Source: Saccharothrix deserti
GTDB taxonomy: Bacteria; Actinomycetota; Actinomycetes; Mycobacteriales; Pseudonocardiaceae
Reading direction: 5' to 3'
NCBI RefSeq assembly: GCF_009769385.1
Contig: NZ_VKAB01000060.1
Coordinates: 1 to 37,768, forward strand
Length of the DNA: 37,768 nt
The position numbers and the translations under genes were made by a program. The notes under the pieces were generated by a model. It was not told the DNA's origin, did no database searches, and was given only the letters and a program-made list of their open reading frames with translations. Positions 24,504-31,610 of this stretch are shown piece by piece (position 1 is the stretch's first letter; every line of letters begins with the position of its first letter).

Positions 24504-25748
24504 CTACGGGTACAAGTGAACCACGTTGCCGTTCTTGTCGATGACGATGACTTCCTTCAGGCCTTCGATCGGCCAGTCGCGCATCTGGGTGCGCAGTCGG
24601 TCCACTTCGACCGGACTGTCCGCGAGGTTGACCACGACCCGGTCGGTCTGACCGTCCTCGACCTTCTCCGCGATCCGGCTGTGGATGTTGCGCGGGCTGC
24701 CCGTCACCGGGGCGATGTTGTCGAAGATCCGGCCTTCGATCCGGTAGTCCGGGTTCTTGGGGCCTGGGACGGTCGGGTTCTGCTCGACGTCGTACCCGGC
24801 TCTGGCGAGGGTGGTCGCAGACTCGTTCTCCCGTTGCAGTGAGCGTTTGGTGTCCGCGTCGTGCTTCGGGTCGATCTCGGTGCGCGACCCGCCGGGCTCG
24901 GCGTTCGGGTCCGGGGCGCGGGAGGGTCCGGTGGGTTCGTCACCGCTCGGCGTCGGCTTCTTGCCGGGGTCGTCCGGCGGCTTGTTGCCGTTGCCACCGG
25001 ACCGCAGGTCGTCCATTTTCTTGCGGATCTGCGCGAACAGGTCGCCCAAGCGGCGCAGCATGGGCATCAGCTTCTGCATCGTACGGACCAACTGCTTGAT
25101 GATCTGGGCGATCCGCGCCGCCCACTTCGCGGCGGCTGTCGCGGCCTGCGTCGCTGCGGCGGGCGCGCCGATGATGGTCAGCGCCTCCGCTGCCCAAACC
25201 ACGAGGCGTCCCACCAGATCGGCGATCAGGTCTCGGACTGTCTCGCGGACCACGCCGACGATCACACCGGCCATCTCGATCGCGCTGCCCAAACCGGACG
25301 CGGCCTGGCCGGCCGCACCGATCACGGCGACGATGTCCGCGGCGCGGGCGCGGTAGGCGTCGGCGGCCGTGCCTGCCCACCCGGCGGTGTCCGCCGTGTG
25401 CTCGGCGCCGTAAGCGGTGTGCACCTCGCCGACCGCGGTCGCGATGTTCTTCCACGTCTGGGCCTGCGCGGCGACGGCGTCGGCGTTGCCTGCGAGCTTG
25501 TCGAGCGCTTCCTGCAACGGACCGACGTGCTCGATGATGAACGAGATGAAGTTGGACGCCGCCGAGCCGATCGGGTCCATCGCGATGCTCAGCGCTTCCA
25601 GGCCGGTGGTCACCGCGCCCAACCCGATGTCGACCCAGTTGCCGCTCTCTATGCCCTGCACCAAGTCGCTGACCGATTCAGCGATGCCGATGCCTGTGTA
25701 CGGTTTGGTGGAGTCCTGCTCCGGGGCGACCAACGGATTGCCGGTCAC
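24504..25748 (-). CDS. Type VII-secreted polymorphic toxin with CdiA-like tRNase C-terminus (414 aa)
   Basis: Modular antibacterial toxin. Residues 1-245 are helical and resemble WXG100/PPE-type export domains. They hold a WAG turn at 124-126 (TAGWAGTAADAYRARAAD) and alanine-rich helices. Residues 250-290 are a proline-rich linker. Residues 300-414 look like the CdiA C-terminal tRNase domain: RENESATTLARAGYDVEQNP, GPKNPDYRIEGRIFDN, KVEDGQTDRVVVNL and GLKEVIVIDKNG. Such domains cut tRNA in competing cells. There is no signal peptide, in line with type VII export. The GTG start overlaps the upstream EspC-like gene by four bases. The downstream SitI3-like gene should protect the producer. Confidence 0.82.
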   Translation of the reverse strand: MTGNPLVAPEQDSTKPYTGIGIAESVSDLVQGIESGNWVDIGLGAVTTGLEALSIAMDPIGSAASNFISFIIEHVGPLQEALDKLAGNADAVAAQAQTWKNIATAVGEVHTAYGAEHTADTAGWAGTAADAYRARAADIVAVIGAAGQAASGLGSAIEMAGVIVGVVRETVRDLIADLVGRLVVWAAEALTIIGAPAAATQAATAAAKWAARIAQIIKQLVRTMQKLMPMLRRLGDLFAQIRKKMDDLRSGGNGNKPPDDPGKKPTPSGDEPTGPSRAPDPNAEPGGSRTEIDPKHDADTKRSLQRENESATTLARAGYDVEQNPTVPGPKNPDYRIEGRIFDNIAPVTGSPRNIHSRIAEKVEDGQTDRVVVNLADSPVEVDRLRTQMRDWPIEGLKEVIVIDKNGNVVHLYP

Positions 25749-26056
25749 CGCATGCCGCCTTCGATGCCGGTGAAGTTCCGCACTGCGGTCAGGTCCTCGG
25801 CGTCGTAGGCGTCGGCCGAGTCGCGCAGGCTTTGTGCCACGGTCTCCAGGCCACCCCGGGCGGCCTGGAGCGCCTCGTGCGCAATCGTTTCGACCTCGTT
25901 GAACAGTGGTGGCAGGAATTGGCAGATGATGCCGTAGGCGGCGTCGGGCATCACTTGGCCCGCGGCGTCCGCCGCTGTGCCGAGGCCGGCCGCGTGGGCG
26001 TCGACCTTGCCCGCGTGAGCACGCAGGTCCCCGCTTGCAACCTCGAAGCCCGACAT
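25745..26056 (-). CDS. EspC-like type VII secretion partner (103 aa)
   Basis: Small helical protein of the ESX-secretion-associated (EspC/WXG100-like) type. It starts GFEVASGDLRAHAGKVDAHA, continues through a helical hairpin, and ends with GGLETVAQSLRDSADAYDAED, a C-terminal helix with a YxxxD-like export signal (YDAED). It probably dimerises with the toxin's N-terminal domain for export. A strong GGGGGAG precedes the ATG; the toxin start overlaps its stop. Confidence 0.75.
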   Translation of the reverse strand: MSGFEVASGDLRAHAGKVDAHAAGLGTAADAAGQVMPDAAYGIICQFLPPLFNEVETIAHEALQAARGGLETVAQSLRDSADAYDAEDLTAVRNFTGIEGGMR

Positions 26057-26068
26057 ACTCCCCCTCGG

Positions 26069-26560
26069 TCAGCGCTGGTCGTAGACGGATCCCTCACCGA
26101 ATTCGTCCTCGTCAGGTGGGCGGCGCTGTCGCTGCTCCGGGCGCACGGCACCCTGGTCGGGTTCCCCGAGTCCGGCGAACTTCTGCGCGTAGTAGCCGGC
26201 GATCCGCTCGGCGCCGTCTTCGCCGACGGTCTCGCCGGCGACCTCGCGGACGCGTTCGGTGATCTGCGCCTTGGCCCGGCTGAGCGCGATGAGCAACTGC
26301 CTGCTCAACTCGTCCGGCGTGGTCCGGACGATCCCGTCGGTGAACGTCGCGTCGACCAGCGACCCGTCGGCGTCCACGGTGACCGTCACAACGCCGTTGG
26401 GGCTGGTGGCGCTGAGCCGCACACCTTCGACTCGCTGCTGCAACACCTGGTACTGCGCGGCCTTGCGCTCGAACCCGGACACCCATTCGTCGAGCCCGCG
26501 TTCGACTTCCGACGGGTCGCCGCCGAACAGGTTCCCCGGCATGGTCATGCCCAGGACCAT
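26069..26560 (-). CDS. YbaB/EbfC-family-like protein of the toxin cassette (163 aa)
   Basis: It resembles the YbaB/EbfC nucleoid-associated family as found at the head of actinomycete type VII toxin operons. The pattern is a helix (GLDEWVSGFERKAAQYQVLQ), a beta-sheet (GVVTVTVDADGSLVDATF) and a helix (TPDELSRQLLIALSRAKAQI). A charged, disordered tail follows. Its role in such cassettes is not settled (chaperone or regulator). Starts at Met5 (26548) or Met7 (26542) are alternatives because no RBS is clear. It heads the operon, 12 bases before the EspC-like gene. Confidence 0.75.
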   Translation of the reverse strand: MVLGMTMPGNLFGGDPSEVERGLDEWVSGFERKAAQYQVLQQRVEGVRLSATSPNGVVTVTVDADGSLVDATFTDGIVRTTPDELSRQLLIALSRAKAQITERVREVAGETVGEDGAERIAGYYAQKFAGLGEPDQGAVRPEQRQRRPPDEDEFGEGSVYDQR

Positions 26561-26630
26561 ACCGACGGATCAAGGCCGCCGCGCCGGAACGGCGTTACTC
26601 GCCACTCGGGGTCGATGACACTCGGCACCT

Positions 26631-27000
26631 GATACCGCCGCCGTCCCCGACGAAGACCTCGTCTTCGTCCACGTGCCGTCGTCCGACCTGATGCCATGGG
26701 GCACCGTCCTGAGGTCATACTGACCCTGCACCGCGCCCGGGGCACCGCCGACGCCCGCACCGCCACGGCTGTTCACGGCCGCGCCGCCGACATGCTGCCG
26801 GTGCCCGACGACGACATCCCGTTGTCCCAGATCATCGATTTTCGGCTGAGGAACGCCGACGAACGGCAGCGCCTGGTCAAAAGCGTCGAAGACCTGCTCG
26901 CCTCACTGCGCCTCGCCACCGCACCCGCGTCCGCGTCTGTCGCCCCCTCGCTCGACGTCGCTATCTGCACCGGCTGGATCGAGCGGTCAACCGGTAGGGC
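26631..27000 (+). pseudogene. Two gene remnants of unknown family
   Basis: From 26631 to a stop at 26721-26723 a protein-like C-terminus is readable (VPDEDLVFVHVPSSDLMPWG). In another frame, from about 26740 to 26930, a second segment reads AADMLPVPDDDIPLSQIIDF and RQRLVKSVEDLLASL. It reminds me of DUF6236-type proteins, with low certainty. Neither has a proper start. The second is joined in frame to the hypothetical gene at 27005, which makes a misleading 340-codon frame. Confidence 0.35.
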
Positions 27001-27004
27001 GAGT

Positions 27005-27718
27005 GTGTGTGAAAGCCTGTGGAAGACTGCGGTGGTGCGCATTCCCGGTTACGTGGACGGGTTCGTACCGGTTGTTCCGGACGACATCCTGGTGGATCGA
27101 ACCGACCTGATCGGCGATCCGGTGTTCTGGGCGCTGTTCCTCATGTCGACCGGCGGTGCCGACTCCGCGGCGGCGGCGTTCGACGTCGACCCCGCGGACA
27201 TGAGCGCGCTGTACGACGACCTGGACGACCCGGACCGGTGGCCCGTGTTCACCCTTCCCGTTCGCGGCGGTCACCGCGTGCACCTCGTGTGGTGCAACTA
27301 CCCGGACGACAGCAGTCACGACTACCTGCTCAGCCCGTCCGACGACCGACCGGCCGTCCCCCTCGCCCACCTCAGCGGCCACTTTCACGGTCCGGGCCTG
27401 TCCTGGGACGAACTCGTCGCCACATCACAGCAACCCGACCCCACGCTGGGTGCCGCCGCCCGCCTGCTGCTCCTCCTCCCGGCCTCGGGTGACATCGCCA
27501 CCCCACCCACCGCGTACGACCTCGTCGCCGCCGCGCTCACGGCCGTCGGCGCGAGACGCCACCAGCGAGCAGTGGCGACCGAACTGCTCACCCACCGCCA
27601 TTACTGGACACCCGCCGACTGGCACACCACCAGCGGTTTGTCCTGGTGCTCCGGGTCGCACACCTACCGCACCCGCGACAACCCCGACGTACGCCTGTTC
27701 ACGACCGCCTTCAGCTGA
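27005..27718 (+). CDS. Hypothetical protein (237 aa)
   Basis: I do not recognise the family. It is soluble and acidic, with well-formed coding character from VRIPGYVDGFVPVVPDDI onward, then MSTGGADSAAAAFDVD, GHRVHLVWCNYPDD and DWHTTSGLSWCSGSHTYRTR at the C-terminus. I chose the GTG at 27005, six bases after GGTAGGG. The frame is open back to 26696, but the upstream part looks like a separate remnant. It has no operon partner on this strand. Its place next to a toxin cassette would suit an immunity or stress-related protein, but nothing in the sequence shows this. Confidence 0.6.
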   Translation: MCESLWKTAVVRIPGYVDGFVPVVPDDILVDRTDLIGDPVFWALFLMSTGGADSAAAAFDVDPADMSALYDDLDDPDRWPVFTLPVRGGHRVHLVWCNYPDDSSHDYLLSPSDDRPAVPLAHLSGHFHGPGLSWDELVATSQQPDPTLGAAARLLLLLPASGDIATPPTAYDLVAAALTAVGARRHQRAVATELLTHRHYWTPADWHTTSGLSWCSGSHTYRTRDNPDVRLFTTAFS

Positions 27719-27824
27719 CCCGTCCGAGCAACGACCCGATCAGGGCACCGGTGCTCCAGCCGAGTCTCCACACCACCTCGGAGCACAGCGGGAGCGCATT
27801 TCTGCTCCTAACAGAATCGCTGGA

Positions 27825-28091
27825 CGTGTCGGTAGCAGATGACGCAGGTGGCGAAGGCCGAGGAAGGCTTCGTGGATGTCGTCGCGGCGTTCCCAGCGGA
27901 TGCGCAGGCGTTTCATGCCGTGGTACCAGGCGATCGTGCGCTCTACCACCCCTCGGCGCAGGGCAACACGATCTGCGACCGCAACGCCTGCGCCGTCTTC
28001 CGGCGCCGCGCCCACCCGGTCAGCACCGACCGTTCCTCGTCGGACAACACCACCGGTTCCGGCTTCGCGCTCGGCACCGCGACACCCTGCG
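27825..28091 (-). pseudogene. IS630 N-terminus joined to IS5 C-terminus (transposase relics)
   Basis: On the minus strand, about 28091-27955 reads like the N-terminus of an IS630-type transposase (GVAVPSAKPEPVVLSDEERS, VLTGWARRRKTAQAL). About 27957-27825 in another frame reads like the C-terminus of an IS5-type DDE transposase (RRGVVERTIAWYHGMKRLRI, RWERRDDIHEAFLGL), including the last catalytic Glu. They abut with no spacer. The rest of 27719-28134 shows nothing. Confidence 0.65.
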
Positions 28092-28134
28092 GAAGTCCCG
28101 GTGTGCGGCGGACCGGTCGCCGGGCCCGAGGTTT

Positions 28135-28887
28135 TCAGCGGCACGACGTGTTCCCCAGGGACTGCGGGGCGGCGTCCAGGCCGACCCCGGCGGTGTCCGG
28201 GCCGGAACCCACTGCGTCCAGGCCGAACCCGGCGGCGACCTCGGCCACCTCGTCGCGCCAGCGCGGCGGGATGTCCTCGGGCTCGATGCGGTCGAGGTAG
28301 GCCGCGACGAAGTCCCGGTCGTCGCGCAGGAACGGGAAGTCCGTCGGCACGAGCGACCGGATCGCCAGCATCGGCACCGGGCTGCGCAGCGGGCGGAACT
28401 CCGGGTTCCACAGCCCGGACTTCGGCGGCGGCCCGTCGTGGAACTCGCCGATCATCAGGCCCTGCGCGACGTAGTCGGCCTTGAGCCGCGACTGGGCCTC
28501 GTCGACCAGCCGGGAAGCATCCTCCCGGGACATGTCCGGGAACAGCACCAGGATCGCCAGGAACTGGGCGGCGCGCCCGGCCGTCGCCCGCAGCTCCAGG
28601 TACCACGCCCGGTAGCGGGCCAGGGCCTCGGTCATCTCGGTCACCGACCCCGGCCGGCCGGGGTAGACCGCCAGGTACAGCAGCCCCTTGTCCAGGGAGC
28701 CCTGGACGAACGGGCAGACCGGGCCTTTGCGGCCGAGGTCGGGGTGGGTCTTGACCAGGTACTGGTGGGCCCAGCCGACCACCGAGTACAGGGCGTTCTG
28801 GTGGCGGCGCACCTGGTCGGGCAGCGGTCCGCGCAGGTCGGACAGCTCGACCAGGAAGCGGTTCGGGTCGGCGGGATCGACGATCAT
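28135..28887 (-). CDS. DUF6875-type protein (250 aa)
   Basis: Protein of unknown function that I recall as the DUF6875 type. It has GRKGPVCPFVQGSLDKGLLY (about residues 52-71, with conserved Cys58), a central AAQFLAILVLFPDMSREDA, and PVPMLAIRSLVPTDFPFL near the C-terminal third. The end (from about residue 225) is low-complexity and may have been altered by the adjoining IS relic. The ATG at 28887 overlaps a 34-codon ORF by four bases (ATGA) and has GAGAGG in front. It is the last gene of the ATP-grasp transcription unit. It may be a tailoring or supply enzyme of that locus (inference). Confidence 0.7.
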   Translation of the reverse strand: MIVDPADPNRFLVELSDLRGPLPDQVRRHQNALYSVVGWAHQYLVKTHPDLGRKGPVCPFVQGSLDKGLLYLAVYPGRPGSVTEMTEALARYRAWYLELRATAGRAAQFLAILVLFPDMSREDASRLVDEAQSRLKADYVAQGLMIGEFHDGPPPKSGLWNPEFRPLRSPVPMLAIRSLVPTDFPFLRDDRDFVAAYLDRIEPEDIPPRWRDEVAEVAAGFGLDAVGSGPDTAGVGLDAAPQSLGNTSCR

Positions 28888-28988
28888 GACAGACCTCTCG
28901 GCGGTGAGGTGAGGTGGCGCAGGACCCCGCGCGGGGCGGGCAGGGCGACCGCGGCGGCGATGACGACCTTGCGTTGGGCGTGCGTCAT
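28884..28988 (-). CDS. Small ORF (34 aa), leader peptide or precursor
   Basis: A complete ATG-to-TGA frame of 34 codons fills part of the 214-base gap between the ATP-grasp and DUF6875 genes. It is basic and hydrophobic: it begins MTHAQRKVVIAAAVALPAPR and has no Cys and no acidic residue. Its TGA overlaps the DUF6875 ATG (ATGA), so if translated it couples that gene. The upstream RBS is weak, since the nearest GGAG is about 20 bases away. It could be a coupling leader, a peptide substrate for the ATP-grasp enzyme, or chance. The absence of a graspetide-like acidic core speaks against a classical precursor. Confidence 0.4.
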   Translation of the reverse strand: MTHAQRKVVIAAAVALPAPRGVLRHLTSPPRGLS

Positions 28989-29050
28989 GGCATCAACTTT
29001 CGAAAACTCCGGGGACGTCGCGGACTTCGGGAACGGGGCGTGGTGGACCG

Positions 29051-29071
29051 GCCCGGGACGGGGTCCCGGGC
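29051..29071 (-). terminator. Stem-loop after the ATP-grasp gene
   Basis: Perfect 9-bp inverted repeat GCCCGGGAC / GTCCCGGGC with a 3-base loop, about 30 bases after the ATP-grasp stop and 60 bases before the small ORF. Without a T tract it may be a partial terminator or an mRNA-stabilising hairpin that sets different levels for the genes on either side. Confidence 0.6.
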
Positions 29072-29101
29072 GGCTGCGGTGTCGGTCGTGCGGGACCGGG
29101 G

Positions 29102-31531
29102 TCAGCCCGCCCGGGTGCTGATGCGGACCCGCGAGACGGCGTCCACGCAGCGCGCCACGGCGTCGCCCGCGTTGTCCCCGGTGGCGATCACGTGCCCGCA
29201 CACCCGGTCGTCGGACCACAGCAGCGGCGGCACCTCGGTGTCGGGCTTCGCGGTGAGCGTGAGCGACACGGCCGGGTCCAGCGCTTCCGGCCGGGTCACC
29301 TCGGTGACCGTGCCGGGCTCGGCGATGATGAACCGCACCGCTGCGCCGCCCTTGGCCGGCCGCGGCTCCGGCCGCCACGCCACCAGCCCCAGCGGCACGC
29401 CGACGGCGAGCCGCTGCAGGTCCACGCCGTGGACGAGTTGGACGAGGTCGGGGATGTAGTCGCCGCCGACGCGGTTGTGCGACTCCACGATGCGCGGCCC
29501 GCGCCCGGTGAGCTTGACCTCCGTGTGCGTCGGCCCTTCGACCAGGCCGACCGCGTCCAGCAGCGCGGTGGTCAGCTCGCAGACCTGCCGCCGCACCGGT
29601 TCGGTCAGGTCGGCGGGCACCGCGTGGCCCACCTCGATGAACCCGGGGCCCAGGAACTTGTCGGTCAGCGCCACGACGGTGTGCACGCCGTCGTGGCTGA
29701 ACGCCTCGACGCTGACCTCCGGCCCGTCGAGGTACTCCTCGGCGAGCACGACGGTGCGCCCGGACTCCTCGACCCGGCGCCACGCGGGCGGCACGTCCTG
29801 CGGCGTCACGACCACTGCCACACCGTCGCTGCCGCCCGAGTCCAGCGGCTTGACGACCGCCGGCACGCCGTCCAGCTCGTCCAGGAACGCCATCAGCTCC
29901 TCCGCGCTGCGCACGGTCCGGTACCGGACCGGCGACAGGCCGACCTCGGCCAGCCGGTCGCGCATGAGCGCCTTGTCCTTCAGCAGCCGCACGGTCTCGA
30001 CGCTGTTGCCGCCCAGCCCCAACTCGGCGTTGAGCCGTGCGGCGGGCAGCAGGCCCGGCTCGGTCAGCGTGAGCACCCTGGTGAACGGCCGCTCGGCGTG
30101 CTCGCGGCGCAGGAGGTCCACCACCCGGTCCGGCTCGGCGATCAGGTCGACGTGGAAGACCTTCTCGCACAGCTCGTCCGACCGGGGGTCGTAGCGGTCC
30201 GGGAAGTGCACCAGCGTCACGTCCAGGCCGAGGTCCGCAGCCGCCCGGAGCATCTCGATGCGGCCTCCGATCACCGCGACCCGCACCGGTTCGGACACCA
30301 GCCGGTAGTCCGCGGCCGTCGCCATCACCCGCGCGGCGACCTCCGCGGTGGAGGCGCCCCGGTGGCGGAACCTGCCGCCGACGAACTCGTACGAGCCCGC
30401 GGTGCGCGGGATGACGGATCCGACGGCGGGGATCACCTCGGCGTAGGGGCCGTCCTCGGCGACCATGCTGTCGGCGGCCACGACCCGGCACGGGGCGGGC
30501 CGGTCCAGCGGCACGTGCAGGCAGCCGCCCACCGGCTCGTCGGCGTCGAACGGCGCGAGGTCGGGGGTCTCGCCGCACTGCAGGGAGAACTCGCACTCCA
30601 TCAGGTCGATGCCGTGCACGTCCCGCCACACGAACGGGATCTCACCGCCGCCGGGGCGGCAGCCGACCTCCAGGAACACGCACTCGCCGTCCGGGGTCAG
30701 GAACAGCTCCAGGTGGAACACCCACGGGTCGGCGGACATGCCGGGCACCAGCACCCGCAGGAACTTCTCGACCACGGCGAGCAGCGCCGGGTCGTCGACC
30801 TCGACCGACCCGACCGGCTCCCCCATCGTGAACGCCAGCGGCCCGGTGGCCGCCGCGCCGGGCACGTTCAGGTAGGCGTTGAGCCGCCACGGCCCCAGTG
30901 CGCCGCCGCCGAGGTGCACACCGTCGACGTGGTGGATCCGGTGCGGCAGGTACTCCTGGACCACCAGCGGGTGCTCGGCGTCGAAGGGGATGTCCAGCCG
31001 GTCGACGGCGTCGGCCGAGTCGAGCCGCCGGACCCCCGTGCTCGCCCGGCCCTGCAACGACTTCACCACCACCGGCCAGCCGACCTCGCCGGCGAACCCG
31101 GTGAGCCCGACGGGGTCGGTGACCAGCTCGAAGCGCGGCACCGGCACGCCGGTCCGCTGCGCGGCCAGCAGCATCGCGTGCTTGTCCAGGAAGTGGTGCA
31201 GGTCGGCGGGCTTGCGACCGCGCGCGGAGAACTCCTCCCGCAGCGCCGCCGCCACGGCGAAGTCGCTCTCCTGGAGCGCCACCACCGCGACCGGGCGGCC
31301 GTGGGCGCGCAACGCGGGTTCCAGCGCGGCGCGCACCTCGGCGTGGTCGAGCAGGTCCTCGACGACCACGACCTCGCGGGCGTTGGCCGGCACCGCGGCC
31401 CGACCTACGCCGGTCGTGACGTAGGTGACACGGGCGACGTCGTGGTCGAGGTAACGGGCGTACTCGGCGAAAGAGTCGCGCCACCGGTTCAGCACGACGA
31501 CGTGGGCGTCGCCGATGCTCTTGACTGCCAT
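29102..31531 (-). CDS. Double ATP-grasp ligase (809 aa)
   Basis: Two complete ATP-grasp units in one chain. Unit 1 (1-410): pre-grasp VVVLNRWRDS, Lys157 in WPVVVKSLQGRAS, VQEYLPHRIHHVDG, and metal-site residues Glu275 (FHLELFLTPDG) and Glu288 (FLEVGCRPGGGEI). Unit 2 (415-809): a new Rossmann-like start RVAVIGGRIEMLRAAADLGL, Lys561 in AVVKPLDSGGSDGV, AEEYLDGPEVSVEAF, Glu671 (HTEVKL) and Glu683 (IVESHNRVGGDYI). Such enzymes activate a carboxylate as acyl phosphate and join it to an amine; two units could make a tripeptide or two bonds in one product. The ATG at 31531 is preceded by GAAGGA. It lies 73 bases after an MFS exporter gene and is followed by the small ORF and DUF6875. The product is unknown. 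Confidence 0.85.
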   Translation of the reverse strand: MAVKSIGDAHVVVLNRWRDSFAEYARYLDHDVARVTYVTTGVGRAAVPANAREVVVVEDLLDHAEVRAALEPALRAHGRPVAVVALQESDFAVAAALREEFSARGRKPADLHHFLDKHAMLLAAQRTGVPVPRFELVTDPVGLTGFAGEVGWPVVVKSLQGRASTGVRRLDSADAVDRLDIPFDAEHPLVVQEYLPHRIHHVDGVHLGGGALGPWRLNAYLNVPGAAATGPLAFTMGEPVGSVEVDDPALLAVVEKFLRVLVPGMSADPWVFHLELFLTPDGECVFLEVGCRPGGGEIPFVWRDVHGIDLMECEFSLQCGETPDLAPFDADEPVGGCLHVPLDRPAPCRVVAADSMVAEDGPYAEVIPAVGSVIPRTAGSYEFVGGRFRHRGASTAEVAARVMATAADYRLVSEPVRVAVIGGRIEMLRAAADLGLDVTLVHFPDRYDPRSDELCEKVFHVDLIAEPDRVVDLLRREHAERPFTRVLTLTEPGLLPAARLNAELGLGGNSVETVRLLKDKALMRDRLAEVGLSPVRYRTVRSAEELMAFLDELDGVPAVVKPLDSGGSDGVAVVVTPQDVPPAWRRVEESGRTVVLAEEYLDGPEVSVEAFSHDGVHTVVALTDKFLGPGFIEVGHAVPADLTEPVRRQVCELTTALLDAVGLVEGPTHTEVKLTGRGPRIVESHNRVGGDYIPDLVQLVHGVDLQRLAVGVPLGLVAWRPEPRPAKGGAAVRFIIAEPGTVTEVTRPEALDPAVSLTLTAKPDTEVPPLLWSDDRVCGHVIATGDNAGDAVARCVDAVSRVRISTRAG

Positions 31532-31570
31532 CGCGGAGTTCCTTCTCCCCAAACCGTTTTCGGGTTGACC

Positions 31571-31610
31571 GTTCCTGTGCGTTCCTGTGCGTTCCTGTGC
31601 GTTCCTATGC
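31571..31610. repeat. Four tandem 10-base repeats between MFS and ATP-grasp genes
   Basis: GTTCCTGTGC three times and GTTCCTATGC once, without spacers. On the coding (minus) strand each unit reads GCACAGGAAC and so carries an SD-like AGGAA. The single change in the fourth unit (31607) makes the TAG stop of the MFS gene; the other units have CAG there. The array is placed between the MFS end and the ATP-grasp leader. Confidence 0.9.

Noticed and set aside
28884..28988. Calling the small ORF a graspetide precursor outright
   Set aside because: It lacks the acidic and Thr/Ser core typical of graspetides and no leader motif is seen; kept only as a possibility.
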